Counted from the stretch's first letter, positions 37,441 to 51,547 are shown. The stretch: DNA of 64,000 nt from Atrina japonica (GCA_030159075.1 BROG01000006.1:2007501-2071500); one strand, 5' to 3'. Numbers and translations are program-made. The notes: generated by a model not told the origin, from the letters alone.

Positions 37441-40409
37441 GTCTTTTAATTTTTCATGGTGCGTTGTTGTATACAAAGTAAATAAGTAAGAATTTGAGAA
37501 AAATTGTGTGTCTTAAGATTATCTAAAACCCGCTGTAGTACCCACATCTGATTTTCACCACTTCTGAAATAAGCAGCTGTTTATAATTTCCTTTTAACTG
37601 CTTTCAATATATTGGGGAGGAGGATAGATAAATGTTTGACGTAACGTTTACTGTTTACTAGATCCGGCAATGTATCCCTGTTTTGTTGGGGTTTTATAAA
37701 GTTTAGGTATTCAATATAAAAATGGTAGCTCAAAATCAGTATGACTTGTAAGTACAATAAAAGAGCTAATGCTGATATTTGATTTTGAAATATTCCGTTC
37801 TTTGAAAGTGTGCTGATTATGCACATAGGATAACCAAAAATGTCCAGTCCAGTACATAGAAAGAAATTGGTTTCAACAGAACTGAGGCAGTAAATACCAA
37901 TCCAGTTTAAGACAAGATATAAATTGTGGGATATTAGGGGAACTTACAGCTACTTGTTTATCAATGGTATTCGATACTGATGAAAATCTAATAGAATTTA
38001 AAGTCAGTAATAAATTGTTTGTAGATAATTATCTGATCGTTAAATAAAAAAAAAATCATACCAATGTTTTAGACACGGTACGTGGAAAATCATTTTAAAG
38101 ATAGAATACAATGCGCAGTGGAAAAGTAATTGAACGTCTGATTACTGAAAATATGGCATCTGTAAAAAAAAGCCACATTAATATCTCTGTTGGAAATCAC
38201 ACAATTGTATGATTCAACAAAAACACATCAATGAGTTAAGCCGCCATGGTTTTTTTTTCAATCAATTATCGTTTACTCTCCACTTAAATTCATACAATTT
38301 CATGTAAAAACCTAAGCAAAAATTGTTTTATTCAACATCGGAAAAAGTAGATTTAACTCGTTTTTGTGATTATAGTGCATTTAGTTCAGAATTTTCGCAA
38401 AAGCAAATTTTCAGGATATTCTAACACCTGTTTAACACATTACTGTCTGAAACTTTTATCTGCCAAACTGGATCTAGTTTGCGCAATTTGCGCCAGAACA
38501 ATATTATTAAGTAAAGTTAAAGTTTTGTAAATAAACCATATTTTTCTCGAATTCACATCAATAAACCATTTGCACTAAATCGTCCGCCATTTTGAATTAT
38601 CTAATTAAACATTCAGGTCAAAGTCCAAGTGGGAAAAAAGGAGTTATCACCGCCTGGCCATTTGGAAACTTTGTGAACATTAATGGCCAAGCGCTAGTTT
38701 CGAGCTTTTGTCTACAAGTAAACTGTATTTTTTGCATTTTATAATCTATTTTTTTTAAATGCTGCACTACTGCATTTACCTTTTGTACTCATTTATTTCA
38801 TTTTCTATATTTGGTAGAGTGGCCGGTTTCGAAATCCGTTAAGAACTAGGTTACTGACCACTGTCCGCGCGTCTCACTTCGGAAATTTAATAATCTTTGA
38901 TATTTCGAATGCAACTAAATTAAAGTGTATAATGAAGGCTCAATGGCTGATATAAGTTGTATATTTCTTGGTGGACCGTAGTAACCTTTTTGATTATCAT
39001 TCAGATGATTCAATCCACTTTTCGGTTTAGACAAGTTTTAAGGAAAATGTACTCAATGACGTCAGTTTTGGAAGGTTCCAATTTTCAACAGATACGTAAC
39101 GTACCATCGATTACAAAAGCAGTCTCAGTAGGCTGCTTGAATGAACCGCGAAAAGGTTAATTATACATAAATAATGTTTTAAAAGATTGACAGATTGTGT
39201 ATGAGTGATGAATAAATAATGATAAAAGAATTGTCATCTTTATACTCCCCTCTAAACTTGTTGATATGAACAGTTCTAAATATGGCACCAACACTGCAAT
39301 GTGAATTTAGCATGGGAATCTGCCTACCAACAATTATTTCTAGTGGATATTAGATGCTTGCTTTTGAAAGTCGAGGACTGAGTGATATATTCAATTATAC
39401 TTTCTTAACTGAGAAGAAGTGAAACTTCTATCATAGATAATATAATAAATCAACTATGGACGATTTTCCAATTTCCGAAGTGAGCCGCGCGGGCAGTAGG
39501 GCCTACTCAGCTGTAATATCGTAATGAGTCACTGAAACTATATAGATCTAGTGTATCTAAAAAAATCACGATTTTGATCAGATTTGACCTCAGAGGGGAA
39601 CGGGTACAAACTGTAATTAAGGCAAGACTTTACGTATTTTTTTTTAGTAAAATGGGTAAAAAAACAGTATTTTTTGGCTGAACTCGGGGGTCCTGTCCCC
39701 AGCCCCCCTAACCTCTGGATCTATGCATGTAATGATTACATATAAATATCACATGACAAATTGAGTCCCCTCCACTAATCAGGATGATCTATGAATATTA
39801 TTTTTTTTATAATTTTACACTAGTACAAAATGATATATGAAACAGAATATCGAATGATTTATGAGTGCATATAAGCTTGACATGAGCATGACTTCTGTTT
39901 GCTGTGGTAAGTTGAAGAAGCGATAAGTTCTTAATTTGAACTTTCTGAAATCAATATGCATGATTCAATTAAGATAAAGATTAAAATAGAACAACGTATT
40001 TCACAAATAATACTTTAGATGTTCTATAACGTTATAGTAATATTGATTAAAGGCCAGGTCTAGGCCTACGTACCCCACTTGACCTTTGACCTGCGCAAAA
40101 GGTTTATGAAGCAATTGGTCTATAGGCATAACTGAGAAAAATAGACTTAACTGCAGAAAAATAGATTTAACCAGGAAAACTGGAATTAAGTTATAAATAT
40201 TATTCTTCAGCAGCCAAACCAAAATAAATCCCATTTACGATATAGGATTTCAAGATTTTAAACATTCTTGTAACGATTAAAACTTGACAGAATCAAGCAT
40301 TTCCAAGCTATGCTTTCAATATATTGGTTATCTTCTGGCATGCTTTCAAGATATCAGTTATTTACTGATTTTACTTTATGCTTTGTACATATGATTTTTA
40401 TTTTGTTAG
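37441..40409. other. No gene seen
   Basis: AT-rich. A segment at about 38960-39080 resembles 45020-45115 (GTAACCTTTT, GATTATCAT, GATGATTC, CACTTTTCGG), so it is an old dispersed repeat. CCAGCCCCCC at 39700 is part of a GC-rich islet without a gene. Confidence 0.35.
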
Positions 40410-40522
40410 ATCAAGAAATAAGAAAGCAATGTGTCCCTATTGGGAACGTTTTGGAAACAAAACATCCATTAGAACAGATCCATTCTTTAGCAAATAGTGT
40501 GCATGCGTGTATCGTTCTTTAA
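40410..40522 (+). CDS. Candidate terminal exon of unknown gene
   Basis: After TTTTTATTTTGTTAG the sequence is open in phase 1 for about 37 codons to a TAA: QEIRKQCVPIGNVLETKH then PLEQIHSLANSVHACIVL. The acceptor has a good pyrimidine tract and the residue mix is protein-like, but no domain is recognised and no matching upstream exon was found. Confidence 0.25.
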
Positions 40523-40617
40523 TATCAATTGGTTAGACATTCCATAAAGTAAATTTTCACACAAAATGATGTAAGAACTGCGTACGCCTTGCCAGGTATC
40601 ACGACCTACTGGATAAA

Positions 40618-40775
40618 AAAATCTCAGATACCAAAGTATAAAAATCTAGAATGTCCAGGATATAGATACAAATCTGCTAAAAATTGGACAAAAACGGACC
40701 TCTAGAAATCAAAAGGTGGGATCAGGTGCCACGGAGGTGTAAAAATCCCCTGTTGACGGGTTACACCCGCCTAGA
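40618..40775 (-). mobile_element. P-family retroelement 3' end
   Basis: Plus strand: AAATCTCAGATACCAAAGT, CGGACCTCTAGAAATC, GGGATCAGGTGCCACGG and CCCCTGTTGACGGGTTACACC. Confidence 0.8.
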
Positions 40776-40938
40776 ATCTGTTTTTCTGTTTGTCTGTTTA
40801 TTTTCTTTTCTTTTGTTTTGCTGTTTTTCTTTAGACAAACTGGTAAATAAATCTAACGAATAGGTTTACGTACTTGAAGTAAATCGATATAACTATATAT
40901 TTCGTACCGTATTTTCTGTAGAGCGACAAGTAAAGTCA

Positions 40939-40940
<2 letters not shown>

Positions 40941-41018
<78 letters not shown>
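40941..41018. repeat. (TA)n microsatellite
   Basis: 78 bases of TA. Confidence 0.99.
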
Positions 41019-41020
<2 letters not shown>

Positions 41021-41205
41021 AAAAGAAATTGACAAAAGTCATAGGATTAAATTGTTGTATAAACATTTAGGTGCTTAATCTGAAAACATACATAATTGTA
41101 CAGATGCAAGCTGACTTGTTATAATATCTATATAATGTTTCGTGTTTAAAATTACATACATTGTAGATATAAGTGAGATGAATGTTAGCAACAAGGAACC
41201 TGCAT

Positions 41206-41206
<1 letters not shown>

Positions 41207-41288
<82 letters not shown>
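41207..41288. repeat. (TA)n microsatellite at the 5' break of a P-family copy
   Basis: 82 bases of TA; the RT frame begins directly after it. Confidence 0.99.
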
Positions 41289-41292
<4 letters not shown>

Positions 41293-42172
41293 ATATATTT
41301 GTAATGTTCGGAGACGTGGTCTTTCAACAAACTGTCGGCATTCCTATGGGAACCAATTGTGCTCCTTTTTTTGGCCGACCTGTTCCTTTTTTCATACAAA
41401 GCAGACTTCATTCAGAAACTGCTGAATCAAAAGAAGAAAAAGTTAGCGGTGTCCTTTAATTTGACATTTAGATATATCGACGACGTTTTTTTCAATTAAT
41501 AATGACAATTTTCATACATATGTCAATGCGATATATCCCAGCCAACTAGAAATTAAAGATACAACAGAATCAAGCACACACGCTTCATACTTAGACATTT
41601 TACTTAATATAAACACTGACGGGAAATTAGCAACTAAGCTATACGATAAACGCGACGATTTCGGCTTTCCCATCGTAAATTTTCCACATTTAAGTAGTAA
41701 TATCCCTCAGTCACCCGCATATGGAGAGTTTATATTTCACAAATGATCCGATATGCCAGGGCGTGCACAACATATGAAGATTTCATATACAGAGGTAAAC
41801 TACTCACTGACAAATTATTGACACAGGGATATCGGAAACCGCGTTTAATGTCAACGTTCCGCAAATTTTACGGTCGGTATAATAGTCTTGTTTGCGACTA
41901 CTCTGTTTCACTAAGTGAAATGTTGAGTTGCCTTTTCGTTGGCGGTTGTTGAGACGTCTGTACCAATTGTGACAAGGATACAGTCCTCACTTGTTTCATT
42001 GGACTTGACTGTGGACTCACGGCGGGTGTGACCGGTCGACAGGGGATGCTTACTCCTCCATGGCACCTGATCCCACCTCTTGGTTTCCAGAGATCCGTGT
42101 TTGTCTATTTTTACCGGATTTGTATCTATGTCCTGGACATTCTATTGATTTATACTTTGGTATCTGAAATAT
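41289..42172 (+). mobile_element. P-family retroelement, longest copy (RT part plus 3' end)
   Basis: Plus strand: DNIFVMFGDVVFQQTVGIP with MGTNCAP (RT motif before the catalytic box), a frame change, then FRYIDDV (about 41467-41490), IYPSQLEIKDTTE, KLYDKRDDFGFPIVNFP, another frame change, and IRYARACTTYEDFIYRGKLL to RKFYGRYNSLV, followed by the 3' region GACCGGTCGACAGGGGATGC, CCATGGCACCTGATCC, TATGTCCTGGACATTC and GGTATCTGAA. It links the many short 3' ends in this window to an RT-coding element. At least two frameshifts and the missing 5' half make it inactive. Confidence 0.9.
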
Positions 42173-42386
42173 ATATATATAAATCTGGCAAGAACAATAT
42201 ACAAATGATATATTTGGGTAGGTTCGATAAATCATACGTTCATACTAAAAGGATTCGAAGTCTAAAAACGAATGAACGATTGTGGTTTCGAATTAAAATC
42301 AATTCGAGCTAGAATCACATCATGTAAATGTTTTAGGCATAATTATTGTTTCCTTTCGTGCCTGAAAGTCTCCATTTCGCTTTTGC

Positions 42387-42625
<239 letters not shown>

Positions 42626-42660
42626 AACTTTATTTGAGAGTTTGAGCGAATAATTATTGG

Positions 42661-45430
42661 AAGCAAAATGTTTGATGAATGTTACTGTTGTCTAAACGGA
42701 TTGTGAATTGTCGTCCAGATTATTTCAGATATCATCAGTGCTCACTGTTACCTACTATTCTTTGTATTCTTTGTATGAAATCTGAATAATAAGAAATAAA
42801 TAAAAATAACTTAGTGTCAGTGTTGAACAGTGATTAGATAGCAGAATTATAAATTCAATCAAACATGATTGACATATACTAATAAGAAGGAAGTAAGTCT
42901 GGATAGAAGATTGGGAATCAAAAACATGAAAAATGTATATAAGCTATATATTCTATAACGACATTTGATGGATATACTATAAATAACTACAGAAAAGTCT
43001 GATTTACAATTTCCAATGACTTGATAACATCGGAACAGAAACAGTTAATTTCCTTTTTCAAGTAAGATTCGTTGCTCCGCCCATTGACAGTGTTATCCTC
43101 TCTCTGGGTGTACAAAATGTATATAGTATGCCAATAATTTACGAAGATATCAGATATCGCCAAGGGCGGGTGATCAATTCTAGTTGTCGTCATATGAATG
43201 TATGGTAATCGAGAAGTATAAGGTAAAACCTGTCACCATTTGTTCAACCTAAATTTGGCGTTATAAAGGGGTTTGGCGATAGGTTGAGGGAAACCTAAAT
43301 GAAATAATAGAAGAAACTGAAATAGCGGACTTTTAAAAATTGTAACGTAAAGCAAGTTGGCAAATAAAACTAGGGGCATTATAAAGAGGTTTTACTTTTG
43401 TTATACACACTGAATTAAAATTATCAGTGACTCTGTTCATGTTTAATCTTTAAAAATAACCTTATTAAAGTGTTTCAGATATTTTATTGCATAACCAAGA
43501 TGCATATGCTTATTTTTGTTTTCAATCCATTTATTTTGAATGTTGAATCCATACATGTGGCAAGCGAATGTGCGGCGACTGAATGTATTTCTATTTTTCG
43601 GATCGAGGGGTCGTAAAGAGTCTGTGTTTATGAGAGTTTAGATCATAAATAACTTCAAACTTCATCTCGCGACAGTCGGTATATTGTTTATGACGCACAA
43701 GAGACGATTAGCTCCAAGAGGTTATGATGTACTACATGTTATTGCAAGTATGAGACATTTTATGGCGGGAAACAAAATGCATATCAATGGTGTATATAGG
43801 TCGCAGCAGCGGATGGAATCAGCAAAAGGATTTAAAGTGTACTTGATATTCTAACAGTTTTAAATTTCCTAAATACGTATAACAACGCAATATCTATAAC
43901 GGTTAATTCTCAGTAACAAATAACTGATGAATGTATCTTATGAACAGTTTTGATAACAAATAACTTAAAATGAGGTAATTCTGATTATTGGCAAATCATT
44001 TTTCGTATTGAAGGACAATATTGTAGCTGCAATTTATCTTAATGGAAATCCAAGTATTGAAGTGACAATGTCTGCTTATCGATGTTATTTTCACACAGCA
44101 CAAACCATATTGACATACAAACGTGTGGATAAATCAGATCTGTCCGGTGAAAAATGTCATCTAGAAGACGTGTGGCGATAAGAAAACAAAAGATTTAATA
44201 GAATGTCAATCTTCAATATAATCAATTACAGTCCCATGTCCCATCAATTAAAGCTCTAAAATGGCGTTAATAAACGGATCAGATTATCATGTACTCCAAT
44301 ATAAAACCTTTAGGTGACTAAAATGAATTAAACAAACGTCTGCAATTCTGAAAAACAGAAGCTGCAGGTCATCGATTGGTTTACACAGTGAAAATGTAGT
44401 TACGTTGTAAAAAAAAGCATAGGCCATGAACTACTCACCAAGTAATATGTGTTTTGAATTTTCGGTTATCTGATACACTATGTTATTACTATCAAGTTAA
44501 ATACTAGATAGTCAATGCGTATGTACTTAATAGATACACAGATGTAAGGGGAACTAATAGGATTTCATGTGATTTGATTGAAATCCATAAATAATCAAGT
44601 GCCCATCATACAAAAAACCATGGAAACAATGGTGGGTAAGTCAAGATATAGGACCAGTTGTAAAAGATAAGTGACCAGCTGCATCCATCGAGAAGTCAAT
44701 TTTACAATATAGGCCCATTGGGCATAAACGTATTAACCACTGGTATCGAACAAGCGATTCAATTTTCCAGATATTGAAGCATAATATTGGAAAATATTAT
44801 TGTGGTTTTCTTCTCTATATCAAAAGAGATCGAAAGGCAGAAGATCCTAGCTACCATTTCGAATACCGAGGACAGAATATCAATATCATTTACATTTATT
44901 AAAGGGTACTAAAACTAGTGTTATGGATATTAAAGTATTATCATTGTTATCGTATAGTTTTGTTGTCGTTTTCCAGTCGGTGTCATTGTCGTTGTAAGTA
45001 TTGTCTGATTCACATAAGATGGCGGGGTGGTGTAACCTTTTGATTATCATACGGATGATTCTACTCACTTTTCGGATATGACAAGCTGCACGGGAAAACG
45101 TTTTATTCCTCACTGGATACTCTCTTATGTATGGTGAGAAGTATGCTTGTAATAAGTGTAATTTTAATGTTATGCTTTGTTACCTAAATTTTAAAATCGA
45201 CCGGGTTATGAAAGGGTTCACAAGACTCCACCCGCCAGGTTATATGGATTCTACTATAGACATGTTCAAGTACGATGTACACATGCTTATAACGTTATAT
45301 TTGTATATTTTGTGAGCTTTACTATTTTGCTTTCAAGCAAGTATGATTGTCATTGTTAGTCACAAAAAATAGTCCATATATATGTATATCTACAACGTCG
45401 AAATATATTGATTATTTTGTATAAAAAGGA
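42661..45430. other. No gene seen
   Basis: AT-rich sequence with one half of a repeat pair (43245-43400) and an old repeat near 45020-45115. No exon could be supported. Confidence 0.35.
43245..43400. repeat. Dispersed repeat pair, member 1
   Basis: AAATTTGGCGTTATAAAGGG, GGGGTTTGGCGATAGG, and GCGGACTTTTAAAAATTG correspond to 58345-58450 in the same order and orientation. Confidence 0.5.
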
Positions 45431-45453
45431 GTACTATCTACAATCAAAGACAG

Positions 45454-45865
45454 CCATGCTACTGAAAAAAGCTAGCTTTTTCGATTGAATCAAAAGCTTC
45501 TGAATAATGTCAGTTTCGTATGAAAAGATATAAAAAGTCTCAGATACCAAAGTACAAATCTTTAGGAAGTCCAGAGTATAGATACAAATCTGGTTAAAAT
45601 TGGACAAACACGGACCTCTGGAAATCAAGAGGTGGGATCAAGTGTCATGGAGGAGTAAGTTTGTTGACCGGTTACACCCGTCGTGAGTCGCCAGTCAAAT
45701 CCAAATGAAATACGTTTGGAACGAATCCTTGTCACAATTGGCACAGACGGCTCAACCGCTATCGAACAGGCAACTCAACATTTCACTTAGTGAAAAAGAG
45801 TAATCGCAAACAAGACTATCATACCGACCGTAAAATTTGCGGAACGTTGAAATTAAGAATGACAC
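45454..45865 (-). mobile_element. P-family retroelement pieces, head to tail
   Basis: The minus strand has the 3' region from 45865 to 45537 (ending CAGATACC-complement), followed directly by a second piece coding FSYETDIIQKLLIQSKKLA at 45533-45454, which corresponds to FLYSYKADFIQKLLNQKKK in the 36.4-kb RT copy. Confidence 0.75.
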
Positions 45866-46195
45866 AGCAAGAGCTCATAGATTTCCTAGTCTTTCCCAAA
45901 AGACATGTTCTATAAAATGTTATCATACCCATTGTTGTCTCATCATGATGTTGCCCGAAAGTATGTCATTAATTTCTCGAATGACTTTGTTGTAAAAATA
46001 AGGTTTAACATAGTTGCGATAGGTACGCATAGTTCTGAGATTTTTATAAAGCTTTGTGAATGACTTGAACTTGGATAAGATTTAAATGTATTCGAATTTT
46101 CGTATTCAACTGTCGTATCGGTTACTGTCGATATTTTACAATTAGAACAGTCATACATTGAAAATATTGGTAATGTGTAGATTGTATATGTTTAA

Positions 46196-46536
46196 GGGTT
46201 ATTAGCTGGTTTTTTTTCTTTTTTTTTAATACTTTCTTTTTTACAACTTAGATTAATATACAATGTTTAATTATAAATTTCGTAAACCCATATATACTTT
46301 GTGACAATTGCTGAGAAAACTAGATTTGGAACTTTTTCAATTGCAGTTGATAACTTCAACTTTACTATTTGTATATAAATACCACACTGGACCTAACCTT
46401 ATTTTCACAAAATATATATGGATATAAGATTTTGTATGCCTGTGTATAGCTGTGTATATTTGTTATTGAACATCAAATACGGTGATAAAAGTAGAAACAA
46501 CTCGAAATAATTATTTTGGTAAACACAGCTAATGCC
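46196..46536 (+). mobile_element. MITE family M1, copy 3
   Basis: TTTAA-GGGTTATTAGCTGG at the left, ACACAGCTAATGCCG..TTTTAA at the right, and internal ATAAATACCACACTGGACCT shared with copy 1. Confidence 0.7.
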
Positions 46537-46554
46537 GATTTTAAGCTAACATAA

Positions 46555-46740
46555 TCATCTTTTTACAGTAGTTACTCTTAGACGGATTTCGGCTATACTT
46601 TTAGAGTTATTATTTGTCTTTGTATGATACCACTTTCACTTTCGAAAATACATGCATGCATTTTAAATTGAAGCTCAACTGATGAAGTCTGACAGAAACG
46701 ATCGTCTTGAGCATTATAACTTTCGAATTATCTTTAAAAT
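46555..46740 (+). mobile_element. R2-family retroelement piece with hammerhead-like motif
   Basis: CAGTAGTTACTCTTAGACGG, TTTCGGCTATACTTTTAG, then the motif at 46673-46712: GCTCAA, CTGATGA, AGTC-TGACA, GAA, ACGATCGT, C, TTGAGC, followed by ATTATAACTTTCG. Helix I (GCUCAA/UUGAGC) is perfect and ACGAUCGU is a palindrome. Helix II here is shortened. Confidence 0.7.
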
Positions 46741-47039
46741 ATTCATATATATTTATACACATTTTGAAATTGGCAGGACCAGAGAAAACAAGTTTTGTTG
46801 ATAACTAAGTATTTTAATTGATTTAAGCAGAACATTGAACTTTCTATTGATAACAAACACAAACAGAACAGAATACGACCAGAGTTGTGCTGCTCTGGGA
46901 TTATCACTTTACAAATAATGTGTTATTTAGGTTTTATGACTTGGCATATGATCCTCTCTTTCTCTGCTAACAATATCTAGCAACAATAAAATTACATTAA
47001 CAAGGATTTAAATGCAAGAGCTAAAATAGTCATCTTTAT

Positions 47040-47160
47040 ACAGTGGTTACTGTTACACAAATTTAGGGATACATTAAGGTTATATTTAGGCCTTGTATGA
47101 TACCACTTTTTGTGTCGGAACTCGAGCTCAACGGATGAGTCTTATTGATGATCAATGTAC
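47040..47160 (+). mobile_element. R2-family remnant
   Basis: CAGTGGTTACTG, GGCCTTGTATGATACCAC and GAGCTCAACGGATGAGTC follow family order; the ribozyme part is broken after TTATTGATGA. Confidence 0.55.
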
Positions 47161-48979
47161 TGAAGGTACTGAAAGCCGGGCTTACTTTCATTCCAAACGC
47201 AGTGCAGCTTATATGTTTACAAATACCCAGGTAATAATATTGCCTATTTTCATTTTGTTGTTGTAATTGATTCATCAATACTCTAAAACCGTGTTTTATT
47301 TCTTTATTCATACATACGCATATATATATATTCATTCATGCATTTATTTAATCATTTATACATGTAGTCTCTATAATTATTTGCTTATTTATCTATTTAT
47401 CTATTTATATATCAACTATCTATTTATTTGTTTATTCATGTATTCATTATCTTGTTTATTTATATATTTAATAATTTTACTCTGTCTATTAATTATTATC
47501 TAATAATAATCTGTTTATTTATGACTGTTTCATAAAAAATATCAGTGCATTTACTTCTCATTACTGAGTGAGCTAAACACAGTTCTTTCAAAAGTTACCT
47601 CTTCTCATTGTATTCGATCGGCTCGTAGCTTTCGAACAATATTTACAAAGTCTCCGTATTTGAAAAATGACTTATTAACGATTTTATATCGACATCGATT
47701 GACATTAAAAGTTTAACAATTAAGATATAAAATATTGTACCCACTGTGTCCAATTTATATGAGCTTCAATGACCGTACATTTTTGTCAGTCTGTCGTTTA
47801 ATTTTGACAGTTACACTAGGTGAACAATAAATCCATAATATTTCAAAATTTCAAAACAGGCCTAGTATCTGTCCGTTTTCATGTTAAAAAGCTATAAGAA
47901 AGATACGTTTCAGACGCATTGAATACAGGTTTTACTCGTCGATTATTTCTTTAGACAGTTTAAAATAAAAAAAATTAATATTTTTAGCAACAAATGACAG
48001 GTTAAAACATAATTGTTATTGTAATAATATATCGAATAACAACATATTGGACACATTTTACCTGTTTTATAATCTTATTCACAATAGTTTGACCGACACT
48101 TTTTTCCGCAAGACTTTACCGCGTTCTGCTTAGCTTTTTCGATCAAAAACACCGACAACTCTGGGTATTACTATTAGAGATTGTCTGGCTCTTCGTACGC
48201 GGAAAGATGCAAACAGCCTCCAGTTTACTATAATTTATGGTAAGATGAAAATTCTGTATCTATAGATGTCTACATCGTCTTGAAACAACTGTATGAACAG
48301 CACCAGAACATTTATTACACGTTTATTTACATTATATACATGCACTATATCATATTGCGCACGCAGTTTCATTTGTTCTGGTGGTACTGCAAAGATCAAA
48401 AACATGCGCGAAAAGACGATTACGCACAATTCTATGACTGCTAAAGCCGACAATAGCCTTTGGCGATATGCCCAGCTAAAAGCGATAGTCTTGACATTTT
48501 GTCGTAGCTTTTTTTTATTTTATTTATTTTTTTTTTTTGGCAAATTTAACTATAATGTTATGTTAATAATATTATTACAAACAGTAAATGTTTGATTTTG
48601 ATCATGTTTTAATCTTAACCCTTTTTTACCCCTGAATATCTGAGTGGTATGCTGTTATCTATTGTTTAAGATCAATCCATTATGGTCTGTAGGATTAAAA
48701 GGGTTAAATATGTTTTGTTTGATGTATGATAAAGTGGTATGTTACATAATTAAGTCGTCATTTTAACAAAAATTCGAAATATGAAATCAGCCATGTTATA
48801 TTCTGGGTAGAAGTATTTGATATTTATTGGTCACTGTAAATTAGTCAATAACACCATCTTGCGTTCCCCAAAATTAATGATATATAGTTTCCATTTTATT
48901 TTTATAAAATGTAAATGGATTATTTTCTGGTTTCTCGATGTTATTTCTAAATTCTTTTAAAGCTAGGATAGCCATCAAT

Positions 48980-49135
48980 TACAGTGGTTACTTTTGGACG
49001 GACGTTTCGATTTATTATTGGCCTTGTCTAAAAATCTAATTAAGATTGGAGCTACATTGATGAAGTCTAATTGACAGAAACGGTTGTCTTGAGCATTATA
49101 ACTTTGGCATTATGTTTATGATATTTATTATTAAG
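48980..49135 (+). mobile_element. R2-family copy with hammerhead-like motif
   Basis: CAGTGGTTACTTTTGGACGG, GGCCTTGTC, then 49051-49094: GCTACA, TTGATGA, AGTCTAATTGACA, GAA, ACGGTTGT, C, TTGAGC, and ATTATAACTTTGGCATTATG. Confidence 0.65.
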
Positions 49136-49559
49136 TGCGTGTATTTGTTAACCAAGGCGTTATGTTTTTTCTATGTTATAATCATTGTGGTTTTGTAACT
49201 TTAAATAGACTTTTGATATAGGACCCATAATTTTGTTAAAGATTTGATATTAATTTCTATTTTCTTTGAACTCTTGGATATGTGATATTTTAATGAGTTC
49301 TTTGCACATATCTTGGGAACCGTTACTGAATTTAAAAATATTTTCTAGATTGTTTTGCGTATATCTTGATCATTTCTAAAAAAAAATAATAAACTGTAAA
49401 ATTACAATAAAGAAACTGATAATTAAGATAGTTGATACGGATTTCAATTTGTTTCTCTACAATTTTCATAGGGTATACATAAGCCTTGTACCAGCTGATA
49501 ATCTTATACTAAAGTAATCTTTGGCACTAATAACACTAATTAAATTGTAAATTTTTCAA

Positions 49560-49765
49560 AAGTTTTATAGTCATCTTATTACAGTGGTTACTCTTAGACG
49601 GATTTGGCTATGCATTTGGATTTATTTTTCGTACTTGTCTTATACACTTTTCCTTTAGAAAACCTTTTTTTGTAAAATTGGAGCTCAACTAATGAAGTAT
49701 AATTGACAGAAATTATCGTCTTGAGTATTATAACTTTGGTATTATGTTTATAATATTGGTGTTAC
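49560..49765 (+). mobile_element. R2-family copy with hammerhead-like motif
   Basis: CAGTGGTTACTCTTAGACGG, GGCTATGCATTTGGATTTA, then 49683-49726: GCTCAA, CTAATGA, AGTATAATTGACA, GAA, ATTATCGT, C, TTGAGT, and ATTATAACTTTGG. The core has G5 changed to A. Confidence 0.65.
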
Positions 49766-49795
49766 ATATATTCAGCGGGAATATTGCATATTCAG

Positions 49796-49871
49796 TGAAA
49801 ACTCGTTTTACGAATCCGGAAGTGAATCGTTGTCATCTGGTACAAAATGCCAGAACCTCAGTCCTGCTTGG
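49796..49871 (+). CDS. Internal coding exon of unknown gene
   Basis: The exon lies between ATATTCAG and a strong donor GTAAGTA. It enters in phase 2 and leaves in phase 0, and encodes ENSFYESGSESLSSGTKC followed by QNLSPAW, a serine-rich, probably disordered segment. The combination of good splice sites, an open frame and a non-repeat residue mix supports real coding. It may be the 5' neighbour of the exons at 54024-54619 (which can start in phase 0 after GACCAG at 54035), but that link is inference. An M1 MITE begins about 30 bp downstream in the intron. Confidence 0.45.
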
Positions 49872-49902
49872 GTAAGTAATATCTGAACATCTGATACGTT
49901 AA

Positions 49903-50209
49903 AGGGGCTATAGCTATTTTTGTTTCTAATTTCCCAATGTTTAATACTTAGATCGATAAATAATAACAAAATGAAGATATATACAGGCATGAAAAATGTT
50001 AAAATCATATATATTTTGTAAAAATTGCTTGGGAAACCCAGGTTTGCCACTTTTTCAATTGTTATTGATTAAATTCACCTTACTAGTTGTATATGAATAT
50101 ATATATTTATGCCTGTGTATAGCTCTTATCTGTTTTTATGTATCAAGTACAAGCAGTCAAAGTAGAAAAATCGAAATAATTTTATCCTGTAATCACAGCT
50201 AATGACCCT
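49903..50209 (+). mobile_element. MITE family M1, copy 4
   Basis: GTTAAA-GGGGCTATAGC at the left and AATCACAGCTAATGACCCTG-TTAAA at the right; the flanking GTTAAA is duplicated. Confidence 0.7.
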
Positions 50210-51404
50210 GTTAAATGACAAACGTTTAATACAGTTAGAAATTAGTTTGCAAAAAAAACTACAAGAGAGATTTAGGGGAAAATGATTCATTACATTACAG
50301 CAAATAAAGTAGTAACCTTCAGGAGAAGTCAGGCGAGAGTATACAATGTCATGAATATAAGACAAAACAAATCAACGAAAAATATGTTGTGCACTGAAAG
50401 CACTCTAAGACGTTTCATCATAATGCTAAATGGACGTGCTTCAGAATATAAAATCGGAAGTAATCGAAAGCACAACTTTACTTTACTATAGTTTACTTTT
50501 ACTATGATTGATTGACTAATGGCTAATGTAAAAATGGTATGTTTTACTGCAGATGTCAATTTTGATATCCTGCTCTCTATTGTGGCATATTTTATTATCT
50601 GTACGGTGTGTAATGAGATGAAAAGTTTAAGTATATATGTCATAATCTTATGAAGCTTATAAGTATTAATATATTTAATATTTATCAACTTTTAACAAAT
50701 TTTCTTATATCTTTTGAATGCCTAGGTGTAAAAGTGCAAAACGTTGATTTAATCATTTTCCTGCATTGTTTTTTATTTTCCCGCAGGATTTTTTATTTTT
50801 CCACAGGATTTTTAATTCTCCAGCAGAAATGTTTTTCCTGCATGATGTTTTACCTTTACAGGTAAATATCTCACCTAACATGTGAGATTGACAAATAAAA
50901 ATATTGAAAAAATACTGTGTTACAGTAGGCCTATCTTGTGGAACGCGGGTCCGAAAAATGCAGTTTGGAGAACTGCATAATTAAATGACAGCGTTATTAA
51001 ATAAATAATAAGATATTATGCAACATTCAATATGAGAAGCTCTTGCAGCTTACTCTGTCCAATGTTGATTGCTATTAGTGGTTACTTAATCGTTTTCGTT
51101 ATTGCATTTTAACAAACATTTATGACACACCAAGATCATATAAATCAGGTGAACCAAGCTTTTCTCGGTTAAACATGGTTTTGTTGTTCTCAAATTAAAA
51201 CTATGAATTACATGGTACCAGAGAAAAGTAACAGTAAATTTACTCATAAACCATTAGCTGGAAACAACAGGAAATACAGTAAATGTACATTAAAACACTG
51301 ACAACTTCGGACGATAATTTATGTCTGGAAATAAAGTGATGTCAATAATTTGACTATTATTTTATTCTTGTTTCATATCACTTTTATTGTTCGGAACTAT
51401 ACAT

Positions 51405-51500
51405 CATTTTAAATTCTGCGCTCAACTGATGAAGTCTTGTTGACAGAAACGATCGTCTTCAGCATTTGTTTTCAAAACAATAACTTTAGTGTTATGGTTA
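51405..51500 (+). mobile_element. R2-family copy with intact-looking hammerhead-like core
   Basis: 51420-51463: GCTCAA, CTGATGA, AGTCTTGTTGACA, GAA, ACGATCGT, C, TTCAGC. The core and the palindromic helix III match the family consensus; helix I has one mismatch. Confidence 0.65.
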
Positions 51501-51547
51501 CATTTACAACAACTGGGTCGATGTCGCTAATAATAGACCGTGGTGTA